From Apostichopus parvimensis (Eukaryota > Echinodermata > Holothuroidea > Aspidochirotida > Stichopodidae), in assembly GCA_000934455.1 (NCBI GenBank), contig KN882351.1, forward strand, positions 124,569-148,692: DNA of 24,124 bases. Direction: 5' to 3'. The position numbers and the translations under genes are program-made. Positions 1 through 11,200 of this stretch are shown one piece after another (position 1 is the stretch's first letter; each line of letters starts with the position of its first letter). The notes beneath the pieces are model-generated. The model was not told where the DNA came from. It saw only the letters and a program-made list of their open reading frames with translations, and did not search any database.

Positions 1-2050
1 GATACAACTATTAAATTATGTAGATACTTTTATTTTAATATACAATTAAGTGTAAAAGTAAGTTTCTTTACGAATCATGAATTTAAAAATAAAGAACATG
101 AATTATCCATTCTTTACATTGTAATTCATTTTAAATGTATATTTTTAACGAAGTAATGAACGTTGTTGATATAAGAGTAAACTATTTGATGTATTTTGCA
201 TATGTCATACAAAATATTAAGGAATGACAATATTGTGAGAGTGTTCGGCATCTTAACGCTTTCTGTAAAATAGCCATTCCATAGACACAATATTAGAACA
301 ATATTAATATGTGATTGCTTGTAAATTGTACTATAGTCTTAAAGTAAATTATACTTATCTTTGACTGATTTCCTAGAACCTCATGAAAGAATCTGATATG
401 ATCGGTTGTCATATTACACTATTCTGATTGGTGGAAAGTGAACATGTGATGGTTACACTGCAACTTTTTTTTCTCAAACGACGATGTTTCATTGTACGTA
501 AAAATCATAAGTTTTAATAAATCATCTGTGAATTTGCTATTACTTCATTAACACCTTACTTGTGTTTGTGTTTTCAACTCTAATTCGTCGTCCCGCGTGA
601 TATCACCAACTTTAAAATAGGTCATTACTTGACCAGGAGTTAATGGTCAAAAGGTCACTTAATTGATAGACCCGCTCAGAAATATTCTCTACGGATGTAC
701 GGAAGTGCACAAATGAGCGGGGATGTAAAACTTCGAAACAGGTGATGAGGTTAATGGACGATTCATGTTACACAGCATGGTGGGGACTCACATATATCCT
801 GAAGAGGTATGGGTGTCAGGGGACTTGATGCGCAGCGTCAAAAGCCAATAACTATGTGCATGAGAACATGCGTAGTTTGACGGGCACCGTAGTTAGCTGA
901 CAGATGGACGGACAACGTTCCAACCCGTTGGTATATAATCTGTCGGAAGTTCGTCAGCCCAGTGAAACAACTTGATTAATATCAGAGCAATGGCTTATTC
1001 AACTGTTTATTAAACAATACATTCACTGTACGGCCTAACGCTGCATACACACGAATAATGGATATTATTGGAGGGTTATATTGATTTCCCTCTTTATATT
1101 TGATATACACAATGTATATTGATTTTTCACCTTTCATAAAGAGTTATACTTCCTGTTAACGTATTTTATGACTCCTTTTTACAAATTGTATATTTATACT
1201 GGAATGAATAAATTAAATCAAATCATGTGCTGTTGTTTCGTCATTGTGTTACCAAGCAAGACATTTACACTCTTTCAGTTCCGTGCGCAAAAGATCATCG
1301 GGAAAATACCCCCAACCCCTTCCCACATACAAACTTCCTATCACCATTCGTGTAAAATGTGCAGTCGTGGATTTAAACATTCAGCCGGATAAATTAGTTC
1401 ACAACTACCGCTGCATACCTCACCCCTTCAACCTGCCCATCCCTTTTCAGCCTCAAACAAAATATTTATTAGAGTAACCTTGGCTTTAAAGAAATATTAT
1501 TATAGACTTAAGTTATGTTATACTTTGGATTTATGCACCATTTGACGTCTAAAATTTGAATTTTTGCCGGATGGGGGAGGGGGTGGAGGGGGCTCCCATA
1601 CCCCTTACATTGGAGTAGGATTTACATATCCCAAGGTTGCACCCCTCTTTTTTAAAATCATTGATTCGCCACTAGGTGTACTTCAACTTCCGTAAAGTTT
1701 CAGACCCATAAGATAACCGGTCTGGAGAGGAGAGCATCCCCAACTCCCACCCCACCATCTGTTAACCCTCATCGAATCCTGTGAGCTCGTTATAACTGGT
1801 TGTTTCGCGTCGTTCGAGCAAACAGACTATGACCAAAATTGTGTTATTAGATGTATTACTGTGACAAAGCACTGATAACTCGACCCTTAGGTAAGGAAAT
1901 GAAAGAATTGTGTATATTTTTACAGATGTAGCGTTCAGGGAGGGGGCGAGGGTGAAGGCGGTGTACTATCATTGTGTAATGCATATATCTTTCACCGCTT
2001 CCCCCTCCCTATCCTCCACCTCATCACGACAATCGTGACTGTATAAACAC
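1..2050. other. No gene seen; AT-rich flank with G-rich patches
   Basis: No exon with coherent splice sites and domain content was found. A G-rich patch at about 1571-1593 has several G runs close together and could form a quadruplex. TATATAA occurs at 932-938, but nothing recognisable follows it. The reading frames at 1168-1477 are short and lack domain features. Confidence 0.6.
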
Positions 2051-2097
2051 AACGGACGCCAGGCGCGTATCCAGGATTTCCTAACCCGGGGCGCGAT

Positions 2098-2212
2098 TTA
2101 CTATCTAAGCGGAGCGCCACCATCAGTTGGCGCGCAGCGTACAAGAACATTTCTGGTTTGATACCCCCCCCCCCCCCCCAGATCACCGGAAAGGGCACTT
2201 CTCGGGCTTGAA
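2098..2212 (+). repeat. Dispersed repeat, copy 1, with internal hairpin and C16 run
   Basis: TATCTAAGCGGAGCGCCA, a short loop and TTGGCGCG-AGCGTAC are followed by a C16 run (2164-2179) and GATCACCGGAAAGGGCACTT. The block matches copy 2 at 2676-2791 in the same order. GCGCCA and TTGGCGC can pair. Confidence 0.65.
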
Positions 2213-2675
2213 ATGACCAACCAGATCATCCATAACCTTTTTGAAGGTTGTCACCAGTCACACATCATGTTCGACCTCATCGCATCTCCTGTGGATCATT
2301 GCTTTTTGTAGGTGATTGTACGTCGCGGCCCACAATACCAGTATGCCTCACTTTCCAAGGTTTTAATCCCATTATTTGTTCAGAATTTGAGAATTCACAA
2401 TTCTCGGGAATAAATTCACTTCAAAACATACCAATAATGTTGCACAAAATTTCATCTATGGACAACCAATATAGAAAAACCTCCTTCAACCCCTAACAGA
2501 CCGGTCAAAATTGCACGAGTAGAGGGAAGTATGATGTGAAGAATGTTGGTCAGGGAATTTTCGAAAATTCAGACGCAGTTAATTTATTGGTTTGTAAATA
2601 TTAAAACCTCTTATATGTTTACAGGGGGGGGGGGGGCAGTAGATCATATAGGTGTAGGTGTAACACACTTCTTTA

Positions 2676-2791
2676 TATTATCTAAGCGGAGCGCCAATGT
2701 CCGTTGGCGCGGAGCGTACGACGATTTTGTTTTGCCAAAACATACTCCTAGATCGTCGGAAAAGACACTTCCCGTTCAAGTTGCATTTACA
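2676..2791 (+). repeat. Dispersed repeat, copy 2
   Basis: It matches copy 1: TATCTAAGCGGAGCGCCA, loop, TTGGCGCGGAGCGTAC, then after a different middle GATCGTCGGAAAAGACACTT. The C run of copy 1 is absent here, but a G13 run (2624-2636) lies just upstream. Confidence 0.65.
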
Positions 2792-3674
2792 CATAGGTTA
2801 TTTTGAGATCTCATGTCTTAGGATTTTTACTTTCCATAATTTCAGTAATGCATTATGGGTCAGTATGACATGAACATAACTAGAGAACTGTTGGTTGGGT
2901 GAAATCATTTATATGTCAAATGCTTTACTTTTTTTTCAACTTTTGATTTTCCCCTACTGTATGGAGTATAATGGAGACTATTGTACAAATACAGTAATCA
3001 AACCTAAGCATATGCCTAGATTCGGCTGAAACTTTGTCTCCATCTAAGCCTAATTACCTGTGCTGTTTTACTTACCAGATACACCGAAGGCATATTTATT
3101 CTTATCTTTTATTATTATATTTATATATAAGCCCTGCATTTTTTCCAAATGAACGCAGTTTCAAGTCTGTGGGGTGTTGGGTTAGTGTTTTAGAATTTGT
3201 CAACAAATCATATGTCACGATGTTGCACTCAGTACAACATTGGCTGGAATTGGGTTTGAAATTATATATTTTGTTTTCAATATAATAATAAATAACACAA
3301 CTAGCTCTATACATACATTAATATCCAATGAGCCCATGATCCGTATTCCGTATCACGTGAAAATATGTATAGTCTTCTATATTGTCTTCTTTTTGTTTTT
3401 CTTTCCCAGTAAAACGGGCCCTCCCTATCCAAAAAGGTACCCTTCTTCTGTAAATCCGTAGAGCGGGGGCCCCCTTTTGGTCGGGCCCCCGGCTCAGCAC
3501 GGTCCGAGTCCATAGGAGTTACGCTACTGTGCCCCGCGTTCTTATCATTTCGAAAGACGCACATTTTCAAGTTCATTACACACTGAAGGCTTCGATTCTC
3601 TATCTGCCTTCAGTTAAGGGAAGATCTTTGGATTTTCATCCCTAGATATTGCTAGATATCCATACAGTACAGTG
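2792..3674. other. No gene seen; includes a GC-rich patch
   Basis: The stretch from 3410 to 3540 is unusually GC-rich for this window (GGGCC, GGGGGCCCCC, CGGGCCCCCGG) and may be a remnant of a mobile element. The frames across it show no domain. Confidence 0.5.
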
Positions 3675-3811
3675 TCCTTTTTTCCTCTACTCCTTCCTTT
3701 TCTCCTTTTTTTCTCTTTCTTATTTTTCCTTTCCCTTCCTTCCTCTCTTTCCTCCACTTCCCCCCCCCCTCTTTTTCCCTCTTGTTTTCTCTCTTTTTTT
3801 CTCTCCTCTTG
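3675..3811 (+). repeat. Polypyrimidine tract
   Basis: About 137 bases are almost entirely C and T, with only a few purines. The plus strand is pyrimidine and the minus strand purine, a composition able to form triplex DNA. It produces long spurious Lys/Arg/Glu-rich or Phe/Ser/Leu-rich frames that should not be annotated as genes. Confidence 0.8.
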
Positions 3812-3824
3812 TTCTAACCGGGGA

Positions 3825-3996
3825 CGCGCGCACCCAACGCCCCCCCCCCCAACCTCCACTAGATACGCGCCTGATTTGTACAGTTTTTGTTTTCTGCCAT
3901 GTTCTGACATTGTGTTTCTGTTTTCTTTTGTTGTTAAGCGCTATGATCATATATGGAATAGCGCTATATCAAGCATTGTATTTATTTATTTAATAA
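3825..3996 (+). mobile_element. Retroelement-like 3' tail (LINE/SINE remnant)
   Basis: The inverted repeat AGCGCTAT (3937-3944) / ATAGCGCT (3958-3965) is followed by TATC and then a TATT-repeat tail. A GCGCTATAT stem before a short A/T repeat is typical of the 3' ends of L2/CR1-type LINEs and the SINEs that use them. Only the tail is recognisable and no reverse transcriptase frame is present. The 5' border is arbitrary. Confidence 0.4.
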
Positions 3997-4527
3997 ATGT
4001 ATGTTAAGATGCAACAATGCTTTCATAATTACAAGCGTTGTTGACGTATAGTAATACAAATATTATATAGAACTACGATGTTGTATATTGATTTTATGAA
4101 CTTTATTTACAAAACGTCCATCTTTGATGGTTTATATAGCATTTCCAACTTTTTAATCCTTAGCTCCATACACAAATTCGAGTTTCCAGTCAAAGATCAT
4201 ACTTTAGTGTAATTTCAGTTTCAACGGAAGCTAATTCCTCGTGTAACGGGTTACCTAGTTTCTTTCCTTGGTATATGAAGAGCGGCTCCAAGTAAAATCA
4301 TAGAAAATCAATGGATCAGAAAAAGTACCTCAATTAGGTTCTGTTACGAAATACCACTAAAATAAATGGTGTAGTGCAGTTCATTTCTAGTTTATACCCT
4401 CAGACCCGGTTGGCACCGCAATGTTGGATTTGAAACAGATCCAATATTGTGATGCTAGCTGTTGTAGTAAGCTATGTTCCTGTTTTTTTTTTGTCTCAAT
4501 ACATCCCTCGCGACGAACCGTTCACAA

Positions 4528-4542
4528 TCAATCGGTGTGTTT
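4528..4542 (-). CDS. Possible last coding exon of gene 1
   Basis: After an acceptor with a good pyrimidine tract (AACTTTCTTCTCCATAG, ending at 4543) the phase 0 reading is Lys-His-Thr-Asp and a TGA stop. It sits where gene 2 has its terminal exon (DEKVTIT then stop), but the residues are not alike. A minus-strand AATAAA occurs at 4107..4102, about 420 bases further on. This is a guess from splice signals only. Confidence 0.2.
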   Translation of the reverse strand, partial: KHTD

Positions 4543-4759
4543 CTATGGAGAAGAAAGTTCAACAAAATATGGTTACAAATTGTCGTGTATCTTATACATA
4601 TGCCCTCGAATAACATATTCAATATCGATATGGCACAATACTATAATTTATTACAACAGCGGTGTTTCTTGCCAATAATATAACTTTTTGTGTAATCTTT
4701 TACTAGTTTAGCTTAACCAGCTATTTTAGCTACAACAATCTGTTCATTCAATTCATATA

Positions 4760-4990
4760 GGAGTGTTAGCTCAGTGGTTTACGCCGGTGCCTTTCAATCA
4801 TAAGGTCCCGAGTTCGAGTCACTCCAAGATTAATGTATGTCGTCCAGTTACAGAGGTTTTGACAATTGACAATTCATAATCCTGGACGTTAAATATTAAT
4901 CTAAGAGACTGACTTCGGTAGGCTTGCGGCTCTGATAAGCCTACGATGGCTTCTTCGCGAGTTCCTGCTTACAGGAGGATCTAAAATACA
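4760..4990 (+). mobile_element. tRNA-derived SINE
   Basis: The head is tRNA-like: GGAGTG at 4760-4765 pairs with CACTCC at 4820-4825. An A box (TTAGCTCAGTGG, 4766-4777) and a B box (GAGTTCGAGTC, 4810-4820) form a split RNA polymerase III promoter. The tail has two hairpins: GTAGGCTT with AAGCCTAC near 4918-4944, and TCCTG with CAGGA near 4963-4976. The tRNA part is degenerate, with no clean anticodon arm, so this is a retroposon and not a tRNA gene. It lies in a presumed intron or the 3' region of gene 1. The 3' border is approximate and no clear target-site duplication was seen. Confidence 0.7.
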
Positions 4991-5258
4991 TATGCATTTT
5001 TCATGTTATTGCATTTCTCGTATTTATGCCGAGTGATTTTGATATTCTTGCTTCTTTACCGTATCATCATATTATATGTCAAACATATATGTACCACACG
5101 CTAATGGATAACCACAGAAATTTTTATTATTTATATAATATGTGTGATGACGATGTACGCTTGAGTTTTGTCTATAATTAGACAAACCCGATAGCCAGTT
5201 CAATGACACTCAAGTGAATGAATTGACAATCAAGACTTAAATAATTTAACAACATTAC

Positions 5259-5288
5259 CTGGTTCTTCATTTCTCCAAACATAAGAAC
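5259..5288 (-). CDS. Gene 1 short exon D (30 nt)
   Basis: Acceptor TTTGTTTTACCAG at 5289 and donor GTAATG at 5258 bound 30 nt in phase 0, encoding VLMFGEMKNQ. The gene 2 exon at 21528..21499 is also exactly 30 nt and phase 0 and encodes VERIRTMRQK, sharing the first Val and a Met-basic-polar ending. Alone this would be ignored; its place in a matching series of lengths and phases is the support. Confidence 0.48.
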
Positions 5289-8200
5289 CTGGTAAAACAA
5301 ATACGTAATGATTTAAAAATGGTAGCAAATAGTAATTCAGTACACGAGCGCTAAATTTAAGAACGAATATCTTTCAATATTAGCCGTATTAAATTCAATC
5401 TCACAGGAAAAGCGCGCTGTTCTACTGAGATATGTAAACGGAAGTGACGTCATACAGCATGGTGATGGATGGCGAAAGTAAATGTTTTGGTAAAATTCCT
5501 CATAACTTTAAATTTAAATTCATTTTGATAAGAAATCTACCAATAAAACATCTGGTACCGTATCTTATATTTACATTCAATCATTTAAATGAATCGATCC
5601 TTACCTCTTTGTTATATTCTTCCTCTGTCAGATCATTGTAACCAATTTTGTGCTGAAACGAAAACAATTAATTTGATAAACAAAATTAATTAATTTGGCT
5701 CAATGTATCATTCTTGCAAAAAGAAATGATCAAACGCTGACAACAATGCATTCCAACAATTCAAGCATCCCTAACAAATCTAACTTGAGCACAACGATTG
5801 TAAGTACAAGTTATACATTTTCCTTATTTATACTGAATATCATGATTTGAAACGCCAATTATTATCGCAGTTATTTATATCACTTTTTCAGAAACATTAT
5901 ATTAAAAATTTAATGAATGTTTGTCTTCGATCTGAGGCAGTAATTTTAGTGATTTTTAAACCTGATGTTATTAGTTCTTATCTTTAGAACAACAAACAAA
6001 CTATTGTTATGCATTATGTTGCTTATGTTGAGTAACTCATCATAATATTTTTAAGTCTGTTGCTTTCAAAGACACATAAATTCCAATAGTGATGCACTAA
6101 AGTGATCAATTAAAATGATAGTAACCAGTCCGGAAGGAAGCATAATTATCAAACACGTTGTAAATAGTTCATACTTGTCAGTAAGCACAATTACAGTAAC
6201 TATTTAATTATTCCGAACCTGCCAATGACCAGACTGAATATTGAGCTGATACCAGACAACTGATGGATACCAAAGAACTGTGAGAGAAAACAAAATGAAA
6301 TTTAATTTTACATGCATTATTGATTTATTTAATAATGTACTATATTTTTATGAATGCAAAAACAATATTTATAATAACTAATTACATATCAGACACCAAC
6401 ATGGTGTTAATATTACCTTCAATATTTTGTTCCTGTAATTTCGACAGCACACTCGTTTTATTCAAGTGCAATGGTAGTAGACAATAAGAGAATCTGTGTG
6501 AAAACAAAATGCTATATAGTTTAAATTTTGTTCTACAAATAAAATTACAAACACTACATATATTAAAACTGTTAAAACATTATTCTTCTCCAAAACTTAA
6601 GCAAAATTTTTCCTTTTTTGTATGTGTCATTTGATATTTTTAATATTAAATATTTGATTCTGTGTAGGATACAAGTTTCTAGTGCTCTCTCTTATCATGC
6701 TTTGTTAAGTGTTTCTATCTACAATGTGGTTGTTAGAAATATAATAATAATATGATAATGATAATGTACCGAAAGCGTCTATATCAGAACACACAAGACG
6801 TTACAGCAGACAAACTAAGATACACATAATTCAAAGATAGATACACAGTTTAATTCACCTCGTCAGCCACACTTACGAGATGCTCGACAATCGCATTTTA
6901 AGATATACAAGAATACATCTGTGAGGATTTGTTCGGTTATTCTAGCTCCATTCTGCTCAATCCAGAGCTCCTTAAACGTATTCTGAGTCGACAGTCGCAG
7001 GTCAGATTTTAAAATGATTTCTGCCCTTTCAGTATCAACAGAAGAGAATGCCTCGTGTAAGATGAGACTGGGAATGATGATCTATGAAATAAGACGTAAA
7101 GTAAAACATATTGATTTCACCAGAAGCACAGTGAAAAATGTCTTTATTCAAAATGGCGGACAATAGAACCGTACAATTATAAACCATTCATAAAGAACAC
7201 TAAGACGCACATCATTATATGTTGCCAGAAATGTTAATATGGATGATTCACACGGAGATTACCCGACACGGAGAACAGGGAGTTTTGAATAAATTAATAA
7301 CAAATCACTTACTTTCTTCGAGAAAGCGATAGCTAGGAGTTGTACAACGGATCTCTGCAGCAGTCTAGAATCCACATTGGAGATATGAATTGTCTTGGAA
7401 CAGAGCTCCTTCACAGTGTTGATGACGTCATTGACCGCCCCTTTCTGCTCCAGAATACACAAAGTTGCAAATTTGTCACTACCTTCAGCTCCCTGTACAT
7501 AGCGTATGATATGTATCGCAGCTGTAAGACTTAACCCACACGCAAACCGGTACATGTACTGGAACTTGGACAAGTCGAAATCTTCCAAAATCTCAGAAGC
7601 TCTTTCTTCTGGCTTTTGTCCGGGTGAGTTACTAGAAATAATAGATGCTACATAATGGGCTGCATACCACTCACAGAAAAGACTGTGATAAAATCTCACT
7701 TTCTTGACAATCCTAATGTGGTCCATGGCTAGAGTGCCTGGTTCGTCATTGACTTCAGTGTATTCTGCTTCTCTCAAAATACCAATCTGTAAGTATCGCT
7801 CCACAAAGGCCTTTCCCAGACTTTCCTCTAATAGGTTTCTTGTCCATTCTACATTCTTGGCGGTTTTAGATAGGGCTTCAAAAGCCAACTTGTTCAGTTT
7901 CGTGTGATTTTCTTCAAAACTGTGAAGAGGTTTAACATTTTCATCGTTACCTTTCCTTGTTAAATGACTGTGAAAGCAAGTAACCATATAACGGAAGAAT
8001 ACGGTAACCGAGGAACAGTCCTTCAGGTTGTCATTCTCCAGGCTGAGATGCGCGTACAATACAAAGAAGAGCGGAACCTGACACAGGTCACCAAGCACCG
8101 GGTTATCTTGGAGCCATTCTTTAATCTTATCAGCAGCGTTCTCGTCATCCTTCGTCACAGCTTTCTTTAAATATTCGTCTTGCGCGTTACTGTCAAATCC

Positions 8201-11200
8201 CATCAATCGAATGCGCTTAGTTTGAGGCGCAAAATGCCTGGGAAGGTATGCTGAACGGGTAGTAAGGATAACATCAAAGTTTGGGAACATTTGCTTCTGT
8301 AGAATGGCCAAAATATCTGTTTGCGTTAACGACTCATAATCCGGGTATTCGTCAAACGCATCTAAGATCAAAAGCACAGAGGGTTCTTTAGCAAGAATAT
8401 CCTTAATGGTCTCAATCTTCAGCTGAGACTCCCTTGGTAGCAAGAACCTCCTAATGGCGTCATATATAGACGATACGCCTTGCAGCTGCCTTAGCTTAAC
8501 TACGATAAGTATGTTCGATGTAGCGGGTCCGGCTAGACCCACGCACCATTCATATGCTAATTGCATCACCAATGTAGTCTTACCATACCCTGGCTCAGCT
8601 TCAATAATGCGACGTCTCGATTTTACTCGTTGATCTATAAAGATATTTTGGTGAGGCCCTAAATACACCCACTTTCTGTCTCTTTGTGTCTTGTCATCAT
8701 TCATTAGACATTCGGTACCGACTTCAACAAACAGTTCATTAATAGCATATTTTCTGTCTATTAGATATGGTATTGGTTGGACCGTTCTGTAAAATTCTCC
8801 ATAGGTTTGTTTCAATTGCTTGATAAATGTCGATTTATCTTCTGCGAAGACAAGAATATTAGAGAAAATTGAATATCAACTATATGAATAGTGATCTCAC
8901 ATACAACACTTTTGAATGATCATTTGTTCTTTTTCTTGTTGGAGGAAGGGGGTGATAAGAGGTTGAAGAGGGGGTAGGCAAAATTTACTACATTTTACAT
9001 TCCATATGTTAACAAACGGTAACCGAACTTAGAAAGGATAACAGTTGAAAGTGTGGTCAGAAACTATTGTAATCAGTTTATGATTATGTAGTCTGTAAAT
9101 CAGGCAAGTGTATGATGGCTCGGAAGTCAAGGGCCATCTGTAAATCGGGAAACATGTACCCAGTTGTTCATATTAAGGATGTGCATTCAAAGTGTGTGTG
9201 GGTTGTTGGATGTCTTAAAATAGTGATTATTGCACAGTTTGTATAACAAGCTGGTCAATACGAAAAGAAATCAGTTTTGGGGGTGGACAATTTAATATTA
9301 AGCTGTAAACAATCATAGACAAATTAGTGAAACTGATCATGAAATATTAGTAAAATGAAAAACAATTCAAAATTACAGCAATCCGTTAGGGAATCAAACT
9401 CATTAAAGTAAGACTCGGACCACACAACGTAGCTGGTGATCCAGTAACAACCATGGAATGTGGATGATTTGCATGCTTTGGAGAATTCGATCGTTATTCC
9501 AAGAGTATTTGATTGTATGATCAATATTCAAGAATTTAAATAGTTACCTGGTTCCTGGAGAATCATTGGCACTTTCTAAAAATCAATGAACGAAGGAACA
9601 TGTGTCAGCTTAAAGAATAGTACAAAAATGTACACATTGCTGTATGCCTATACAGATATTTCAGTGATGGCATCCAATTTAGAGTTAAAATACATATTAG
9701 GTAAAATAGGCAAAAAAAAAACAACAACTGAGTCATTGAATAATTGTAAATTCGCTCTGGTATTGAATGTGATAAGAAAAATACTTCAATATGGGAATAT
9801 AGACTTTGTAATGCAGTTCATTCCATTAACTATCATGTTGTTGAATCACATCCCCCAACCACCCCAACCACACCCCCCCCCTAAAATATCGAAATCAAAT
9901 TGAAGAAATTACGCAATCGTTACGGTGTTATATTACATAAGTTGTCTTTATCAAGTGAGAATATTCTTGATTATTATGTCATTACCTCGTATATGTCACT
10001 GTGATGAGTTGTCTTCGAACCACACCCTATGAGATAATCATATAGAACGTGTGTGTTTAAGGGGCTATAATCTTAAGTGCGGTACTTTAAACTTAATAGG
10101 CAAGAAAATAATTAGGAACTTCTTGCTTATTTCAGAAAAATATTGTAGAGGCTTCTGAAAATTAATTGTATATACTCGTATACTCATAGAAATTAATACA
10201 AGTCACTAACCAAAGTCACGCATTGTTATAAATGACAATACATATAGCAGGAGTATTGATCCAACTTACCCTTGAAAAAGAATGTCAGACCTATCATGAT
10301 AATAACAATGATGACGACCACAATTACAGCAATGATTATAGGTAGATGGTTTATCTGTTCTGTCCTCGGAAACATCGTTGTTTGCTGCCCTCTGCCTGTT
10401 GGGATGGCTGATGGAAAATAATAGTGATCATGATAATATTATATGAATTTTACCAATAATTTTTTTCTTGTTATCAAGAAAAAACATCTGAAGTACTCGC
10501 ATGACTATTAGCCCCACATGCAGTTTTCATATCGTTGAAACATTTGTGGGGAAAACACTAAACATCTTCGGAACGGTTCTTAGTTTAAAAATTCCGATTC
10601 AATAAACCATAGATGGCTCTATATCGATCTAATGATAATATATTACATCCTTTATAATTGAATGTTACGTCATATACTTCAATACCTTAATTGCAAAGGC
10701 TGAGTCTACTTACTATTGGGCAGCAGCAAGTCAATCTTGGTAGATAATGGAAACAGTCCAGCGTTCTCTCCAACCACACGGCATTCTAATGTTAGTCTCT
10801 CATCAGTCGCTTTCTTTATGATGTACTTGGTAGTGTGGACTACTGTTGACGTTCCACTTTCAGTCGTGATTTTAGATTGTTGATTGCTTAAAGTCATAAT
10901 TTCAACGGACTTTGTATGGAACGGCCTCCATTCAAGTTCAATGGCTGGTCGTATACCTGTCACAGAACAGGTAAGGCTTCCCTCGTGTAACTGTGCGTCC
11001 AGAGTACAGTATTTGGTATGGTCGCAACCATCGATGACAAGATAGCTGGGAACGGGGTCAACTATTATATGAGGAATATGAAGTTGCAAATTATATGAGT
11101 AAAATGAAATAGGCAGCGAATTTAAGAAATAGACGTACATCGGTTATGAAAATCAAGAACATCGATTTTGTTCTTCATATAAACTAACGTTCTCAGTCTG

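Noticed and set aside
961-1014. A TATA box followed by a short ATG frame, suggesting an LTR or gene start
   Set aside because: The frame stops after seven codons, and no primer-binding site or terminal repeat was found.
3614-3993. Overlapping frames of 76-114 residues on both strands
   Set aside because: They arise from the polypyrimidine tract and C runs; composition is extreme (Lys/Arg/Glu/Gly or Phe/Ser/Leu/Pro) and no domain is present.
4760-4830. A functional tRNA gene
   Set aside because: The A and B boxes are present, but the anticodon arm is irregular and the sequence continues into a SINE body.
7259-7312. Continuation of the NACHT frame to its stop codon
   Set aside because: A GTAAGT donor at 7312 and a matching phase 0 acceptor at 7082 indicate that these codons are intronic.
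9324-9524. A 66-residue minus-strand frame between TM and NACHT exons
   Set aside because: It has no coherent splice sites and no similarity to NLR linkers; probably intron.
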